Shown here piece by piece: positions 1-6,952 of a DNA stretch of 8,222 bases. The notes beneath the pieces were generated by a model that was given only the letters and a program-made list of their open reading frames with translations, was not told the DNA's origin and searched no databases. The position numbers and the translations under genes are program-made. Source of the stretch: Desulfobacterales bacterium. Lineage in GTDB: Bacteria > Desulfobacterota > Desulfobacteria > Desulfobacterales > UBA5852. The stretch spans positions 1-8,222 of the forward strand of contig JAERRP010000420.1 of NCBI GenBank assembly GCA_016735415.1, in the 5' to 3' direction. The first letter of the stretch is position 1. The number at the start of each line of letters is the position of its first letter.

Positions 1-665
1 CCCACACTCAGGCCGCCCAGGGCGTATCCGGGCAGGTCCAGCGCCACCAGCGCTTCGGCGGACCGGCGGCGTAAATCATCATACATACCGCCCTGCACGA
101 TACCGAAAAGGGCCGCCTGCGGCCGGGCCCTGGCAGCCCAGACCGTGCGGCCTCTTGCCGCCCAGCGGGTGGTGCGCTCCAGGGCGGCAAGGACGTCGGC
201 ACGATCGGCCGGGTATCCGATACACCAGTCCAGCGGCATGATGATATCCGAGTCCAGACCGATCTGAATTTCAACGGCTTTTTCAGGCGTCAACATATGG
301 CGGGAACCGTCGATATGCGATTGAAAGGCCGCGCCCTCCTCGGTGATTTTCTGAAATTTGGCCAGGGAAAAAACCTGAAACCCCCCGCTGTCGGTCAGGA
401 TGGGGCCGCGCCAGTTCATAAATCGGTGCAGACCCTTGAAGTGTCGGATGACATCTTCGCCGGGCCGCAGATAGAGATGGTAGGTGTTGCCCAGAATGAT
501 CTGGGCCCCGGCCCCTTCGAGTTCTTCGGGGGTCAGGGCCTTGACCGATCCCAGGGTGCCCACCGGCATGAAAACCGGCGAGCGCACATCGCCGTGGGCC
601 GTTTGGAAACGCCCGCAGCGGGCGGCTGTCTGGCCCGATCGGGCCCGGATTTCAAACTTCAGCAT
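1..665 (-). CDS. tgt: Queuine/preQ1 tRNA-guanine transglycosylase, N-terminal part (cut by window edge)
   Basis: Tgt is the cytoplasmic enzyme that swaps guanine-34 in the anticodon of tRNAs for Asp, Asn, His and Tyr for preQ1, the step before QueA acts in queuosine synthesis. The first 221 codons are present and the frame is still open at base 1. Visible family motifs are NTYHLYLRPG (about 60-69), TDSGGFQVFSL (91-101, with the conserved Asp92 and the base-binding pocket), MPLDWC (143-148, where Tgt proteins usually have an Asp before the Cys), FGIVQGG (187-193) and ALGGLSVG at the edge. The second half, with the nucleophilic Asp and the zinc-binding cysteines, lies outside the window. The ATG at 665 gives the usual N-terminus (MLKFEI) and overlaps the end of queA by 14 bases. 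No good ribosome-binding site precedes it, so translation is probably coupled to queA. The identification is secure. Confidence 0.96.
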   Translation of the reverse strand, partial: MLKFEIRARSGQTAARCGRFQTAHGDVRSPVFMPVGTLGSVKALTPEELEGAGAQIILGNTYHLYLRPGEDVIRHFKGLHRFMNWRGPILTDSGGFQVFSLAKFQKITEEGAAFQSHIDGSRHMLTPEKAVEIQIGLDSDIIMPLDWCIGYPADRADVLAALERTTRWAARGRTVWAARARPQAALFGIVQGGMYDDLRRRSAEALVALDLPGYALGGLSV

Positions 666-1752
666 AAGGTTCGCGATTCCGGATATCGGGATGGATCAAC
701 ATGGCGTCGCCGTAACTGAAAAAACGATATTGCTCCGCCACGGCCTTGCGGTAGGCGGTCAGGATACTGGCCTTGCCGGCAAAGGCCGCCACCAGCATCA
801 GCAGGGTCGATTTGGGCAGGTGGAAATTGGTGATCATGCCGTCCACGATCCGGAAGCGGTAGCCGGGATAGATGAAAAGATCGTTCCGGCCGCTGCCGGC
901 CTTTATAAACCCGTCTTCATCGGCGGCAAACTCCAGGGACCGCACACAGGTGGTGCCGACGGCGATAATGCGCCCGCCCTGGCGGCGGTGACGGTTGATT
1001 CGATCCGCGGTTTGCGGGGAGATGGAAAACCGTTCAGCGTGCATGCGATGTTGCCGAATGTCGTCCACCCGCACCGGCAGAAAGGTACCATAGCCGACAT
1101 GCAGGGTGAGTTCCACCCGCTTGACGCCCCGGGCCTGCAACTGCGCCAGAAGCGTTTCGCTGAAATGCAATCCGGCGGTCGGGGCCGCCACGGCGCCTGC
1201 TTGTTTGGCATAAACCGTCTGGTAACGCCGGCGGTCTCCAGCCGCCGCGCCGGGGGTGGAGGGGCGCCGGATATAGGGCGGCAGCGGCATTTCACCCGTC
1301 CGCTCCAGGAGCGCATGGAAATCCCCCCGGGACGAAAACCGCAGGGTGTGGATTTCCGCATGCGATTCCAGAATCTCGGCGCTCAGATGGTCACTGAAAT
1401 GGATACGGGTACCGGGTCGCGGCCGTTTGGAGGCCTTCAGCAGGCATTCGCTGATGAAATCACCCGGTGTCTGCTGCGCCTGGCGGCCGCCGGCATAATC
1501 CAGGATCAGCACTTCCACCTTGCCGCCGGTTTGCTTGCGTCCGAAAAGCCGCGCCGGCACGACCCGCGTGTTGTTCAGCACCAGGAGATCGTCGGCGCTC
1601 AACAAATCGGACAGCTCGTAGAAATGGCGGTGCCGGATATCCCCCCGGGTGCGATGGAGCAGCATCAGACGGGCCTGATCCCGACGGGTCACCGGGTGCT
1701 GGGCAATCAGTCCCTCCGGCATGCTGAAATCGTAATCATCCAAGGTATACAT
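652..1752 (-). CDS. queA: S-adenosylmethionine:tRNA ribosyltransferase-isomerase
   Basis: QueA transfers and isomerises the ribosyl part of S-adenosylmethionine onto preQ1 in tRNA, forming epoxyqueuosine; it is cytoplasmic. The 366-residue protein is complete and close to the family's usual 340-360. Family motifs run through its whole length: LNNTRVVPARL (59-69), EMPLPPYI (154-161), YQTVYA (177-182), AAPTAGLHFS (189-198), VGYGTFLPV (219-227), VGTTCVRSLE (265-274), NFHLPKSTLLMLVAAF (309-324) and RFFSYGDAMLI (343-353). A Pro/Ala/Gly/Arg-rich stretch at about 164-176 (STPGAAAGDRRR) adds slightly to the length in a region that varies among QueA proteins. The start ATG shares one base with the stop of the upstream DUF2065 gene (TGATG), and tgt follows with a 14-base overlap. 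The three genes therefore form one operon, with tgt and queA in their common pairing. Confidence 0.97.
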   Translation of the reverse strand: MYTLDDYDFSMPEGLIAQHPVTRRDQARLMLLHRTRGDIRHRHFYELSDLLSADDLLVLNNTRVVPARLFGRKQTGGKVEVLILDYAGGRQAQQTPGDFISECLLKASKRPRPGTRIHFSDHLSAEILESHAEIHTLRFSSRGDFHALLERTGEMPLPPYIRRPSTPGAAAGDRRRYQTVYAKQAGAVAAPTAGLHFSETLLAQLQARGVKRVELTLHVGYGTFLPVRVDDIRQHRMHAERFSISPQTADRINRHRRQGGRIIAVGTTCVRSLEFAADEDGFIKAGSGRNDLFIYPGYRFRIVDGMITNFHLPKSTLLMLVAAFAGKASILTAYRKAVAEQYRFFSYGDAMLIHPDIRNREPYAEV

Positions 1753-1946
1753 CAGGATATGCCGAGCTTGCCGAAGTAAACCAGGGCCAGTCCGCCGATC
1801 ATCATCAAAAGGCCGAAGCGGCGCAACAGATCTTCCGGCATGGCTATGATCTGCGTCATCCAGCCCTTCATCTTCCGCGGAAATGCAAAATAGGGCAGGC
1901 CCTCAAAAATCATGACCATGCCGATCACACAAAGAAAAAATTTCAT
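1752..1946 (-). CDS. DUF2065 (YjeT-like) small inner-membrane protein
   Basis: A 64-residue protein with two predicted membrane helices (about residues 2-20 and 44-60). They are separated by a short polar, basic stretch that contains FPRKMKGW. The sequence begins MKFFLCVIGMVMIFEGLPYF and ends LALVYFGKLGIS, which fits the size and layout of the DUF2065/YjeT family. The biochemical role of that family is not established. An open frame extends upstream to 2030, but it runs through the promoter at 1995-2024 and its N-terminal residues look non-coding, so the ATG at 1946 was chosen. A GGGGAG stands about 16 bases before it, which is farther than ideal. The stop codon overlaps the queA start, so it is the first gene of the queA-tgt transcript. 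The family assignment comes from pattern recognition, not a search. Confidence 0.85.
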   Translation of the reverse strand: MKFFLCVIGMVMIFEGLPYFAFPRKMKGWMTQIIAMPEDLLRRFGLLMMIGGLALVYFGKLGIS

Positions 1947-1994
1947 ATCTTTATCGCATTTGCTCCCCGATGGATGGTGTCGACGGAATCGCTG

Positions 1995-2024
1995 GTTATA
2001 GTCCCTTCCTTCGAATTTTGTCAA
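1995..2024 (-). promoter_or_regulatory. Sigma70-type promoter for the DUF2065-queA-tgt operon
   Basis: On the minus strand a perfect -35 box TTGACA (2024-2019) is followed after 18 bases by TATAAC (2000-1995), five of six matches to the -10 consensus. Transcription would start near 1988, leaving a leader of about 40 bases before the ATG at 1946. The leader is too short for, and shows no sign of, a preQ1 riboswitch. Confidence 0.75.
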
Positions 2025-2086
2025 AACCAATCCCCTGCCGGCCGCCGGACCGATTCCGCCCGGGAAGGCCCCGGCCCGATGGGCGA

Positions 2087-2115
2087 TTTACAGATCCTCC
2101 CAAATCGCGTAAATG
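2087..2115 (+). promoter_or_regulatory. Possible weak promoter for the O-methyltransferase gene
   Basis: TTTACA (2087-2092) and TAAATG (2110-2115) are spaced by 17 bases on the plus strand, about 50 bases before the start codon at 2165. The -35 box matches five of six consensus positions but the -10 box only three, so this is tentative. The rest of the 218-base divergent gap (1947-2164) holds GC-rich sequence with nothing else that I recognise. Confidence 0.25.
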
Positions 2116-2164
2116 AGGGGAAACCGATAACGCGGCCACGGCCTGAAAGGTCCCCAACCAACCC

Positions 2165-3217
2165 ATGACGCCAGAGCCCGAACGCAAAATCAACCGCTGG
2201 CATATCCGGAACAAAGCGGACGCCGTCCGCTTTCTGGCCAAAAAAGCCCGCAATGCCTTCAAACAACACGGTAAACGCCCGATCCTCCTGATCGGTGCCG
2301 ACGACACCTTCACCGAGGCCATCCGCGGCGACCTGGCTTCCCACGGCATGCAGCCCCGGATCGTTGCCCTGGCGGAGCTGACGGCCTCCGGCCTGCCGGG
2401 GCCGGAATCCTATGCCGCCATCGTGTGCACCTACACCGATATCCGGCGTACCCATGCCGCCGCGCGCTACGTTCTGCACGATCCCGTGCTGGCCCGGCTG
2501 GCCTTCGAATATGTCACCTTTCCCCGGGACAGCTACGCCACCCTGCGGCGCCACGAGGTGATCACCGCCGCCGAGCTGATCTCGCCCCTGCCCAATTACC
2601 CGCTGGATGTTTTTCGGATTTATGAGGAGGCCCTGTCGCACTTTGAAAAGAAATGCGATGTCCGGGACTTCATGGACCTGTGCCAGCTCCTCAAAAACAC
2701 GATCGACAACGGCATCGACGGCGATATCGCCGAATTCGGCTCCTTTCGCGGGCACAGCGGGTACCTGCTGGCGTCGCTGCTTGAAGCCTTCGCGGCTGAA
2801 AAACAACTCTACCTTTTCGACACCTTTGAATCCTTCCCGGAGGAAGCCTGTGGTATCGACCAGTTCTGGAGCCGGTCACATCCGGTTGATTTCGCTGCGG
2901 TCAAGGCAAAATTCACAGCCTTTCCGTTTGTCCGCTTCGTGAAGGGCGATTTCACCCGGACCCTGGACGCATCCGGCCTTCGGCAGCTGGCCCTGGCTTA
3001 TGTGGACTGTGATGCCTATCGCTCCAGCGACTACCTCATCCGGCGAATCTACCCGGAAATGCTGGCCCCCGGGGGCATCATGATTTTCGAAGATTACGGG
3101 CATGCCCAGCTTCTGGGCAACCGGGTGGCGGTGGACGATTTCTTTGACGGACGCCGGGGCTGCGTCAAGTTTTTCTCACAATTCAGCGGCAGTTATATCG
3201 TGGTCAAGTTGCCCTAG
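2165..3217 (+). CDS. TylF/MycF-family O-methyltransferase with N-terminal extension
   Basis: The C-terminal half (about residues 165-350) is a class I S-adenosylmethionine-dependent methyltransferase of the TylF/MycF (macrocin O-methyltransferase) family. Visible motifs are the SAM loop IAEFGSFRGHS (188-198), LFDTFESFPEE (217-227), AYVDCDAYRSS (278-288), PGGIMIFEDYG (302-312) and AVDDFF (322-327). Asp281 and the acidic pair Glu309-Asp310 stand where MycF-type enzymes have their Mg2+-binding Asp residues; that alignment is from memory. Family members methylate hydroxyls of sugars or other small molecules, and the substrate here is unknown. The first 165 residues go beyond the usual ~250-residue enzyme. 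They look like an alpha/beta domain, with strands at RPILLIGAD (38-46) and YAAIVCTYTD (83-92). The start ATG has only a weak AAAGG about 13 bases upstream. The gene stands alone between a divergent operon and a terminator. Confidence 0.88.
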   Translation: MTPEPERKINRWHIRNKADAVRFLAKKARNAFKQHGKRPILLIGADDTFTEAIRGDLASHGMQPRIVALAELTASGLPGPESYAAIVCTYTDIRRTHAAARYVLHDPVLARLAFEYVTFPRDSYATLRRHEVITAAELISPLPNYPLDVFRIYEEALSHFEKKCDVRDFMDLCQLLKNTIDNGIDGDIAEFGSFRGHSGYLLASLLEAFAAEKQLYLFDTFESFPEEACGIDQFWSRSHPVDFAAVKAKFTAFPFVRFVKGDFTRTLDASGLRQLALAYVDCDAYRSSDYLIRRIYPEMLAPGGIMIFEDYGHAQLLGNRVAVDDFFDGRRGCVKFFSQFSGSYIVVKLP

Positions 3218-3238
3218 TCCCCGCCCGCTCGACAGGAC

Positions 3239-3316
3239 GCCGCCTTCAAGGGGCCGTGCCCTTCGCAGGCGGCATCTGAACCGCGGCCGGCGGGACCGGC
3301 ACGGCCCGAAGGCCGT
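3239..3316 (+). repeat. Run of three GC-rich hairpins after the methyltransferase gene
   Basis: Three inverted repeats follow one another. The first is GCCGCCT/AGGCGGC (3239-3245 with 3267-3273), with an inner stem AAGGG/CCCTT (3248-3252 with 3259-3263). The second is GCCGG/CCGGC (3286-3290 with 3296-3300). The third is ACGGCC-CGAA-GGCCGT (3301-3316). None is followed directly by a T-run, so they are not simple terminators. They could be a 3' stability structure or a REP-like repeat. Confidence 0.6.
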
Positions 3317-3320
3317 TATG

Positions 3321-3349
3321 GCCCCTTTTCCAAAAAGGGGCTTGTCTTT
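3321..3349 (+). terminator. Rho-independent terminator of the methyltransferase gene
   Basis: A perfect 9-base-pair stem GCCCCTTTT/AAAAGGGGC (3321-3329 with 3333-3341) has a 3-base loop and is followed by the T-rich tract TTGTCTTT (3342-3349). It lies about 100 bases after the stop at 3217 and about 80 bases before the next gene, so it separates the methyltransferase from the ABC-transporter operon. Confidence 0.8.
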
Positions 3350-3427
3350 ACCGTTTGATCGATAGTAAAAAACCTCACGCTATCCCGTCCCAATCGGTTC
3401 TTTCTGCCGGTCAGAGGAGTTCGTCTC

Positions 3428-5935
3428 ATGGCCCGACCACACATTCCTGTGGTGAAGCGCCCGCTGTTTTCCTGGATCTTCGGGCCCAACACCCGGCTGC
3501 AGCTGCTGGTTCTGGCGCTGATCGCCATTACGGTGTTCGCCCGCGTTCTGCCGCTGGAAATGCAGAAGCGCATCGTCAATGAGGCCATTCGCCTGCGCGA
3601 TATCGACCTGCTGGTGCGATACTGCGCAGTTTACCTGGTGTCCGTGGTCTCCGCCAGCCTGCTCAAATATATCATCACGGTGCTGCAGGTCATCATCAGC
3701 CAGCGCACCCTGGCGCGCATGCGCAAAGGGTTGTTTGCCCATATTATCTCCCTGCCCCTCAGTTTTTTCCGCAATACCCAGCCCGGACTGGTGGTCTCCT
3801 CCATCATTGCCGAACTGGCCCTGCCGTCCAACTTCGTGGGTATGGCGATAGCCGTCCCCGTAATCAATCTGCTGACCCTGATAGCCTTTGCCGCCTATCT
3901 TTTCTGGCTCAACCCCTGGCTGGCGGCCCTGTCGCTGTCCATTTATCCGGCCGTGCTATTCCTGGTGCCGCTGTTGCAGCGGCGGGTCAACATCGCCAAC
4001 AAACAACGGGTCGATCTGACCCGCCGCCTCTCGGACAAGGTGGCTGAATCCATCTCCGGCATCCACGAAATCCACGGCAACGGCGCTTACGGCATTGAAA
4101 ACCAGAAGGTGGAAGGCATCGTGGACCGGCTTTATCGCATTCGCCTGCGCTGGGATCTGCTGCGGGCCGGTGTGAAAACCTCCAACAATTTTTTCACCAG
4201 CCTGGGGCCGTTTCTGGTGTTTATCCTGGGGGGCTATCTCACCATCCAGGGTCAGCTTGAACTGGGCTCTCTGGTGGCTTTTCTATCGGCCCAGGAGAAG
4301 CTCTACGATCCCTGGAAGGAGCTGATTCAGTTCTACCAGGCCTATCAGGACGGCAGCGTCAGCTATACCAAAACCATGTCCTATTTCGACGCCGAACCGG
4401 ATTATGCCCTGGTTCCGCCGGATCGCCCGCCGCTGGTCCTTGAGGGGCGGGTGCAGGTTCAGAATCTGACCTTCGCCCCCAGCGATGGTTTGAAACTGCT
4501 GGATAATATATCCCTCACCCTCAACCCTGGGGACCACCTGGCCCTGATCGGCTTTTCCGGCAGTGGCAAGAGCACGCTGGCCCTGTGCATCGGGCAGCTT
4601 TATGCCTATACCGGCGGCCATGTGCTGTTCGACCAGGCCGAAGTCAGGGATCTGACCAAACAGGACATCATCCGGAACATGGGCTTCGTGTCCCAGAGCC
4701 CCTTCATCTTCAACGGCACCATCGAGGAAAACCTCCTTTATGCCTGTCAGGCCATGAACGGGGGCAACCGCGAAGACGGACCTCAGCCCTCCCTCGACGA
4801 TATGATCCAGGTGCTGCACCAGACCGGGCTTTTCACGGATACCCTGCGCTTCGGTTTGAATACGATCTTCAACCCGGGGCAGGACGACCATTTGGTGGAA
4901 CAGTTGATTCGCGTGCGCAAGAACTTCCAGAAGCAGTTCGGCGACAGTCTGGCGGAATATGTCGAATTCTTCGATGAAAATCGTTATCTCTATCACTCCA
5001 GCGTGGCCGCGAACCTGCTCTTCGGCAGCCCCAACCGCGAGCGTTTCAAGGGCGCCCGGCTGGCGTCCAGCCTGTATTTCCTTGATTTTCTGAAACAGAC
5101 CGACCTGCAGCGCCCCTTGATTGAACTGGGGGCCGATCTGGCCCGGCAGACCATCGACATTCTGGGCAACCTGCCCCCCGACAAGGTCTTTTTCGAACAG
5201 AGCCCGATCGCGCCCGAAGAACTGGATATCTTCAAGGCCCTGGCCGACCAGACCCGCCGCAAAAAACTGCACCAGCTCAGCGGGGACGACCGCGCCAAAC
5301 TTCTCGAGCTGGCCCTGCGCTTTACCCCCGGTCGGCACAAAATGGTCTCCTTCCCGAATCTTCTGGAACGCCTCATTTTAGAAGGTCGGGATCTTTTCAA
5401 GAAAAAAATCACCAAAGACGACCCCGGCGCCTTCTCCTTTTATGACAACAAGGAGTATATTTTTTCCCAGACGATTCAGAGCAACATTTTTTTCGGAAAA
5501 ACCACGACCACCAATATCAAGGCCCAGGATAAAATCGTTCAAAGCATCATTCGCCTGTTGATCGAGGAAGACCTGCTTGAAACCATCGTCCGGATCGGCA
5601 TGCAGTTCCAGGTCGGCAGCAAGGGGGACAGGCTCTCAGGCGGCCAGCGCCAGAAACTGGCGATTGCCCGCGTATTCCTGAAATCTCCCAACCTTCTGAT
5701 CATGGATGAAGCCACCTCGGCTCTGGACAACAAGTCCCAGGGGCGCATTCAAAATTTTCTGGACACCCGTCTCAAAGGCAAGGCCACCGTGATTGCCGTG
5801 GTGCACCGACTTGACATCATCAAAAACTTTGACCAAGTTGCGGTAATGAAAGCCGGTAAACTGATAGAGATTGGCACTTATAATGACCTGATGGCCCACA
5901 AAGGAGTGCTCTATGAACTCGTCAGCGGCGGATAA
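3428..5935 (+). CDS. ABC exporter half-transporter with a long insertion in the ATPase domain
   Basis: An 835-residue fused permease-ATPase of the type IV (MsbA-like) exporter class; such proteins dimerise in the inner membrane. The membrane domain covers about residues 15-320, with six likely helices near 21-43, 62-86, 134-158, 160-182, 252-274 and 280-300. The ATPase domain starts near 338. It has Walker A GFSGSGKST (375-383), Q-loop Gln423, signature LSGGQ (736-740), Walker B LLIMDE (756-761), D-loop SALD (764-767) and switch His793, so it looks catalytically complete. Half-transporters are usually about 580-600 residues. Here roughly 255 extra residues lie between Q-loop and signature, with two degenerate copies of the Q-loop segment (see findings). 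A strong ribosome-binding site AGAGGAG (3413-3419) sits 8 bases before the ATG. No clear promoter is visible at 3350-3412. The gene overlaps the next by 23 bases. Nothing in the sequence identifies the exported substrate. Confidence 0.93.
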   Translation: MARPHIPVVKRPLFSWIFGPNTRLQLLVLALIAITVFARVLPLEMQKRIVNEAIRLRDIDLLVRYCAVYLVSVVSASLLKYIITVLQVIISQRTLARMRKGLFAHIISLPLSFFRNTQPGLVVSSIIAELALPSNFVGMAIAVPVINLLTLIAFAAYLFWLNPWLAALSLSIYPAVLFLVPLLQRRVNIANKQRVDLTRRLSDKVAESISGIHEIHGNGAYGIENQKVEGIVDRLYRIRLRWDLLRAGVKTSNNFFTSLGPFLVFILGGYLTIQGQLELGSLVAFLSAQEKLYDPWKELIQFYQAYQDGSVSYTKTMSYFDAEPDYALVPPDRPPLVLEGRVQVQNLTFAPSDGLKLLDNISLTLNPGDHLALIGFSGSGKSTLALCIGQLYAYTGGHVLFDQAEVRDLTKQDIIRNMGFVSQSPFIFNGTIEENLLYACQAMNGGNREDGPQPSLDDMIQVLHQTGLFTDTLRFGLNTIFNPGQDDHLVEQLIRVRKNFQKQFGDSLAEYVEFFDENRYLYHSSVAANLLFGSPNRERFKGARLASSLYFLDFLKQTDLQRPLIELGADLARQTIDILGNLPPDKVFFEQSPIAPEELDIFKALADQTRRKKLHQLSGDDRAKLLELALRFTPGRHKMVSFPNLLERLILEGRDLFKKKITKDDPGAFSFYDNKEYIFSQTIQSNIFFGKTTTTNIKAQDKIVQSIIRLLIEEDLLETIVRIGMQFQVGSKGDRLSGGQRQKLAIARVFLKSPNLLIMDEATSALDNKSQGRIQNFLDTRLKGKATVIAVVHRLDIIKNFDQVAVMKAGKLIEIGTYNDLMAHKGVLYELVSGG
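5901..5906 (+). promoter_or_regulatory. Ribosome-binding site of the cyclic-nucleotide-binding-domain gene, inside the ABC gene
   Basis: AAGGAG lies 6 bases before the ATG at 5913, within the last codons of the ABC-transporter gene. It fixes the start of the downstream gene and supports a 23-base gene overlap with co-expression. Confidence 0.75.
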
Positions 5936-6440
5936 TAAAACCGGCAGCGGCTGCGAATTCCAGGAAAACCTTGAAATTCTGAGACAAATTGGTTTTTTTG
6001 CCGGCCTGCCCATTGAAACCCTGAAGATTTTTGCGTATCTTTGTTCCAGGGAAACGTTCCAATCCGGGGACTACCTCTTTGCCCGCAACGACGATGACGG
6101 CCAGGCCTTTTATCTGATCTCCGGCCGGGCCTTGCTGGCCCATGCGGCGGATGACACGGAGAGCGAAGTGCTCGCTTTCGGCCCGGGCGATTTTCTGGGC
6201 GGCCTGGCCCTACTGGGAAGCATGCCGCGCTTGTACTCGCTGAAGGCCGTCGATACGGTCGCGTGCCTGGTATTGACCCGGGAAAAATTCATAAAGGCGA
6301 TCGAACAGTTTCCCGAGCTTACGCCCCGATTGCTCAAGACCGTGGTGGTCAGCATTCGCAGCTGGGAGCAGCACCATCTTATGAAATTGAAGTCCAGGGG
6401 ACTTTCCCTGAAAGGGATGGCCGGAATCAGCGCACTGTAG
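5913..6440 (+). CDS. Stand-alone cyclic-nucleotide-binding-domain (Crp-like effector domain) protein
   Basis: A 175-residue cytoplasmic protein made almost entirely of one cNMP-binding fold (about 27-140). The domain opens with LRQIGFFAGLPIETLKIFAYL, has the beta-roll segment SGDYLFARNDDDGQAFYLIS (51-70) and contains a phosphate-binding-cassette region GDFLGGLALLGSMPRLYSLKA (92-112). A helical tail of about 35 residues follows. There is no helix-turn-helix domain, so unlike Crp or Fnr it is unlikely to bind DNA. In the cassette, the Glu that contacts the ribose in cAMP-binding proteins (FGE-L-A) is replaced by Gly97. Arg106 of the R-(T/S)-A motif is kept, but the following residues are Leu-Tyr-Ser. 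Binding of cAMP or cGMP is therefore doubtful. Being translated from inside the end of the ABC gene suggests that it senses something for, or regulates, the exporter or the switch pair downstream. Confidence 0.88.
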   Translation: MNSSAADNKTGSGCEFQENLEILRQIGFFAGLPIETLKIFAYLCSRETFQSGDYLFARNDDDGQAFYLISGRALLAHAADDTESEVLAFGPGDFLGGLALLGSMPRLYSLKAVDTVACLVLTREKFIKAIEQFPELTPRLLKTVVVSIRSWEQHHLMKLKSRGLSLKGMAGISAL

Positions 6441-6490
6441 GGTTCGCGTAAAAACAGCAAGGCCCCAACGTGGCCGGCTGTGGTATCCAA

Positions 6491-6910
6491 ATGGCTAAAA
6501 TCACATTTAAATTAAAAAACCGTCTAACCGATCTGGACGTGCTGTGCGATCACCTGGCATCCTTTTGCGATACCTGCGGCATCTCCAAAAAGCAGAAGTT
6601 CGAAATCAATCTGGCACTGGACGAACTCTTTACCAATATCATCAACCATGGCTTCGATGAGAATGATAAGGAGCACAATATCTGTGTAACGTGTGCCAAC
6701 AATGAAAAGATCGTGGAAATCACGATCAGGGACGACGGGGTGCCGTTCAACCCGCTCCAGGCACCGCAACCGGATTTTAAATGCACCGTCAGCGATCGGG
6801 AAATCGGCGGACTTGGGATTCATCTGATCAAAGCCTACATCGACCGGATTGACTATCGCCGGGATGCTGACCAAAACGTACTCAAGCTTACGAAAATTCT
6901 GAAAGATTGA
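6491..6910 (+). CDS. RsbW/SpoIIAB-like anti-sigma factor (serine-protein kinase ATPase)
   Basis: A 139-residue GHKL-type ATPase of the HATPase_c_2 (RsbW) class. Members hold a sigma factor or other partner, and phosphorylate a STAS-domain antagonist on serine. The N-box is LALDELFTNIINHGF (41-55, with Glu45 and Asn49), the G1 box IRDDGVPFNP (79-88, with Asp82) and the G2 box GGLGIHLIK (106-114), so ATP binding looks intact. The STAS gene 95 bases downstream is the likely partner. A GTG at 6470, in the same frame, would add seven residues (MAGCGIQ) and has AAGG 7 bases upstream. I chose the ATG at 6491 because MAKITFKLKNRLTDLDVL matches how this family starts, but the GTG is a real alternative. 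No sigma factor is encoded in the window, so the target is unknown. Confidence 0.9.
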   Translation: MAKITFKLKNRLTDLDVLCDHLASFCDTCGISKKQKFEINLALDELFTNIINHGFDENDKEHNICVTCANNEKIVEITIRDDGVPFNPLQAPQPDFKCTVSDREIGGLGIHLIKAYIDRIDYRRDADQNVLKLTKILKD

Positions 6911-6952
6911 AATTGGAAACGATCCGGCGGCGCACGGCGGCCGCCAATACCT

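Noticed and set aside
484..1779. Long plus-strand open frame (431 codons) opposite queA and tgt
   Set aside because: It lies antisense to two genes whose protein motifs are unmistakable. Its own translation has no recognisable domain. Such antisense frames are common in GC-rich coding DNA.
1947..1994. preQ1 riboswitch in the leader of the queA operon
   Set aside because: The leader is only about 40 bases and shows neither the compact pseudoknot layout nor the A-rich tail expected of a preQ1 riboswitch.
2021..2806. Minus-strand open frame (261 codons) opposite the methyltransferase gene
   Set aside because: It overlaps the promoter of the queA operon and the coding strand of a clear methyltransferase, and its translation has no recognisable features.
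3355..3384. Possible promoter TTGATC and GCTATC ahead of the ABC operon
   Set aside because: The -10 match is poor and the choice of boxes is arbitrary. A promoter is expected in 3350-3412 but cannot be placed with confidence.
4283..5338. Minus-strand open frame (351 codons) opposite the ABC-transporter insert
   Set aside because: I checked it because the insert is odd. It has no family motifs, and the plus-strand frame is continuous with both halves of the ATPase domain, so the antisense frame is a shadow.
4691..5650. Assembly error or fused remnants of two ABC genes as the cause of the extra ATPase segment
   Set aside because: The frame is uninterrupted for 835 codons with similar base composition throughout. 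The extra copies are diverged rather than identical, and each conserved ATPase motif occurs once in working form. A natural, old duplication fits better.
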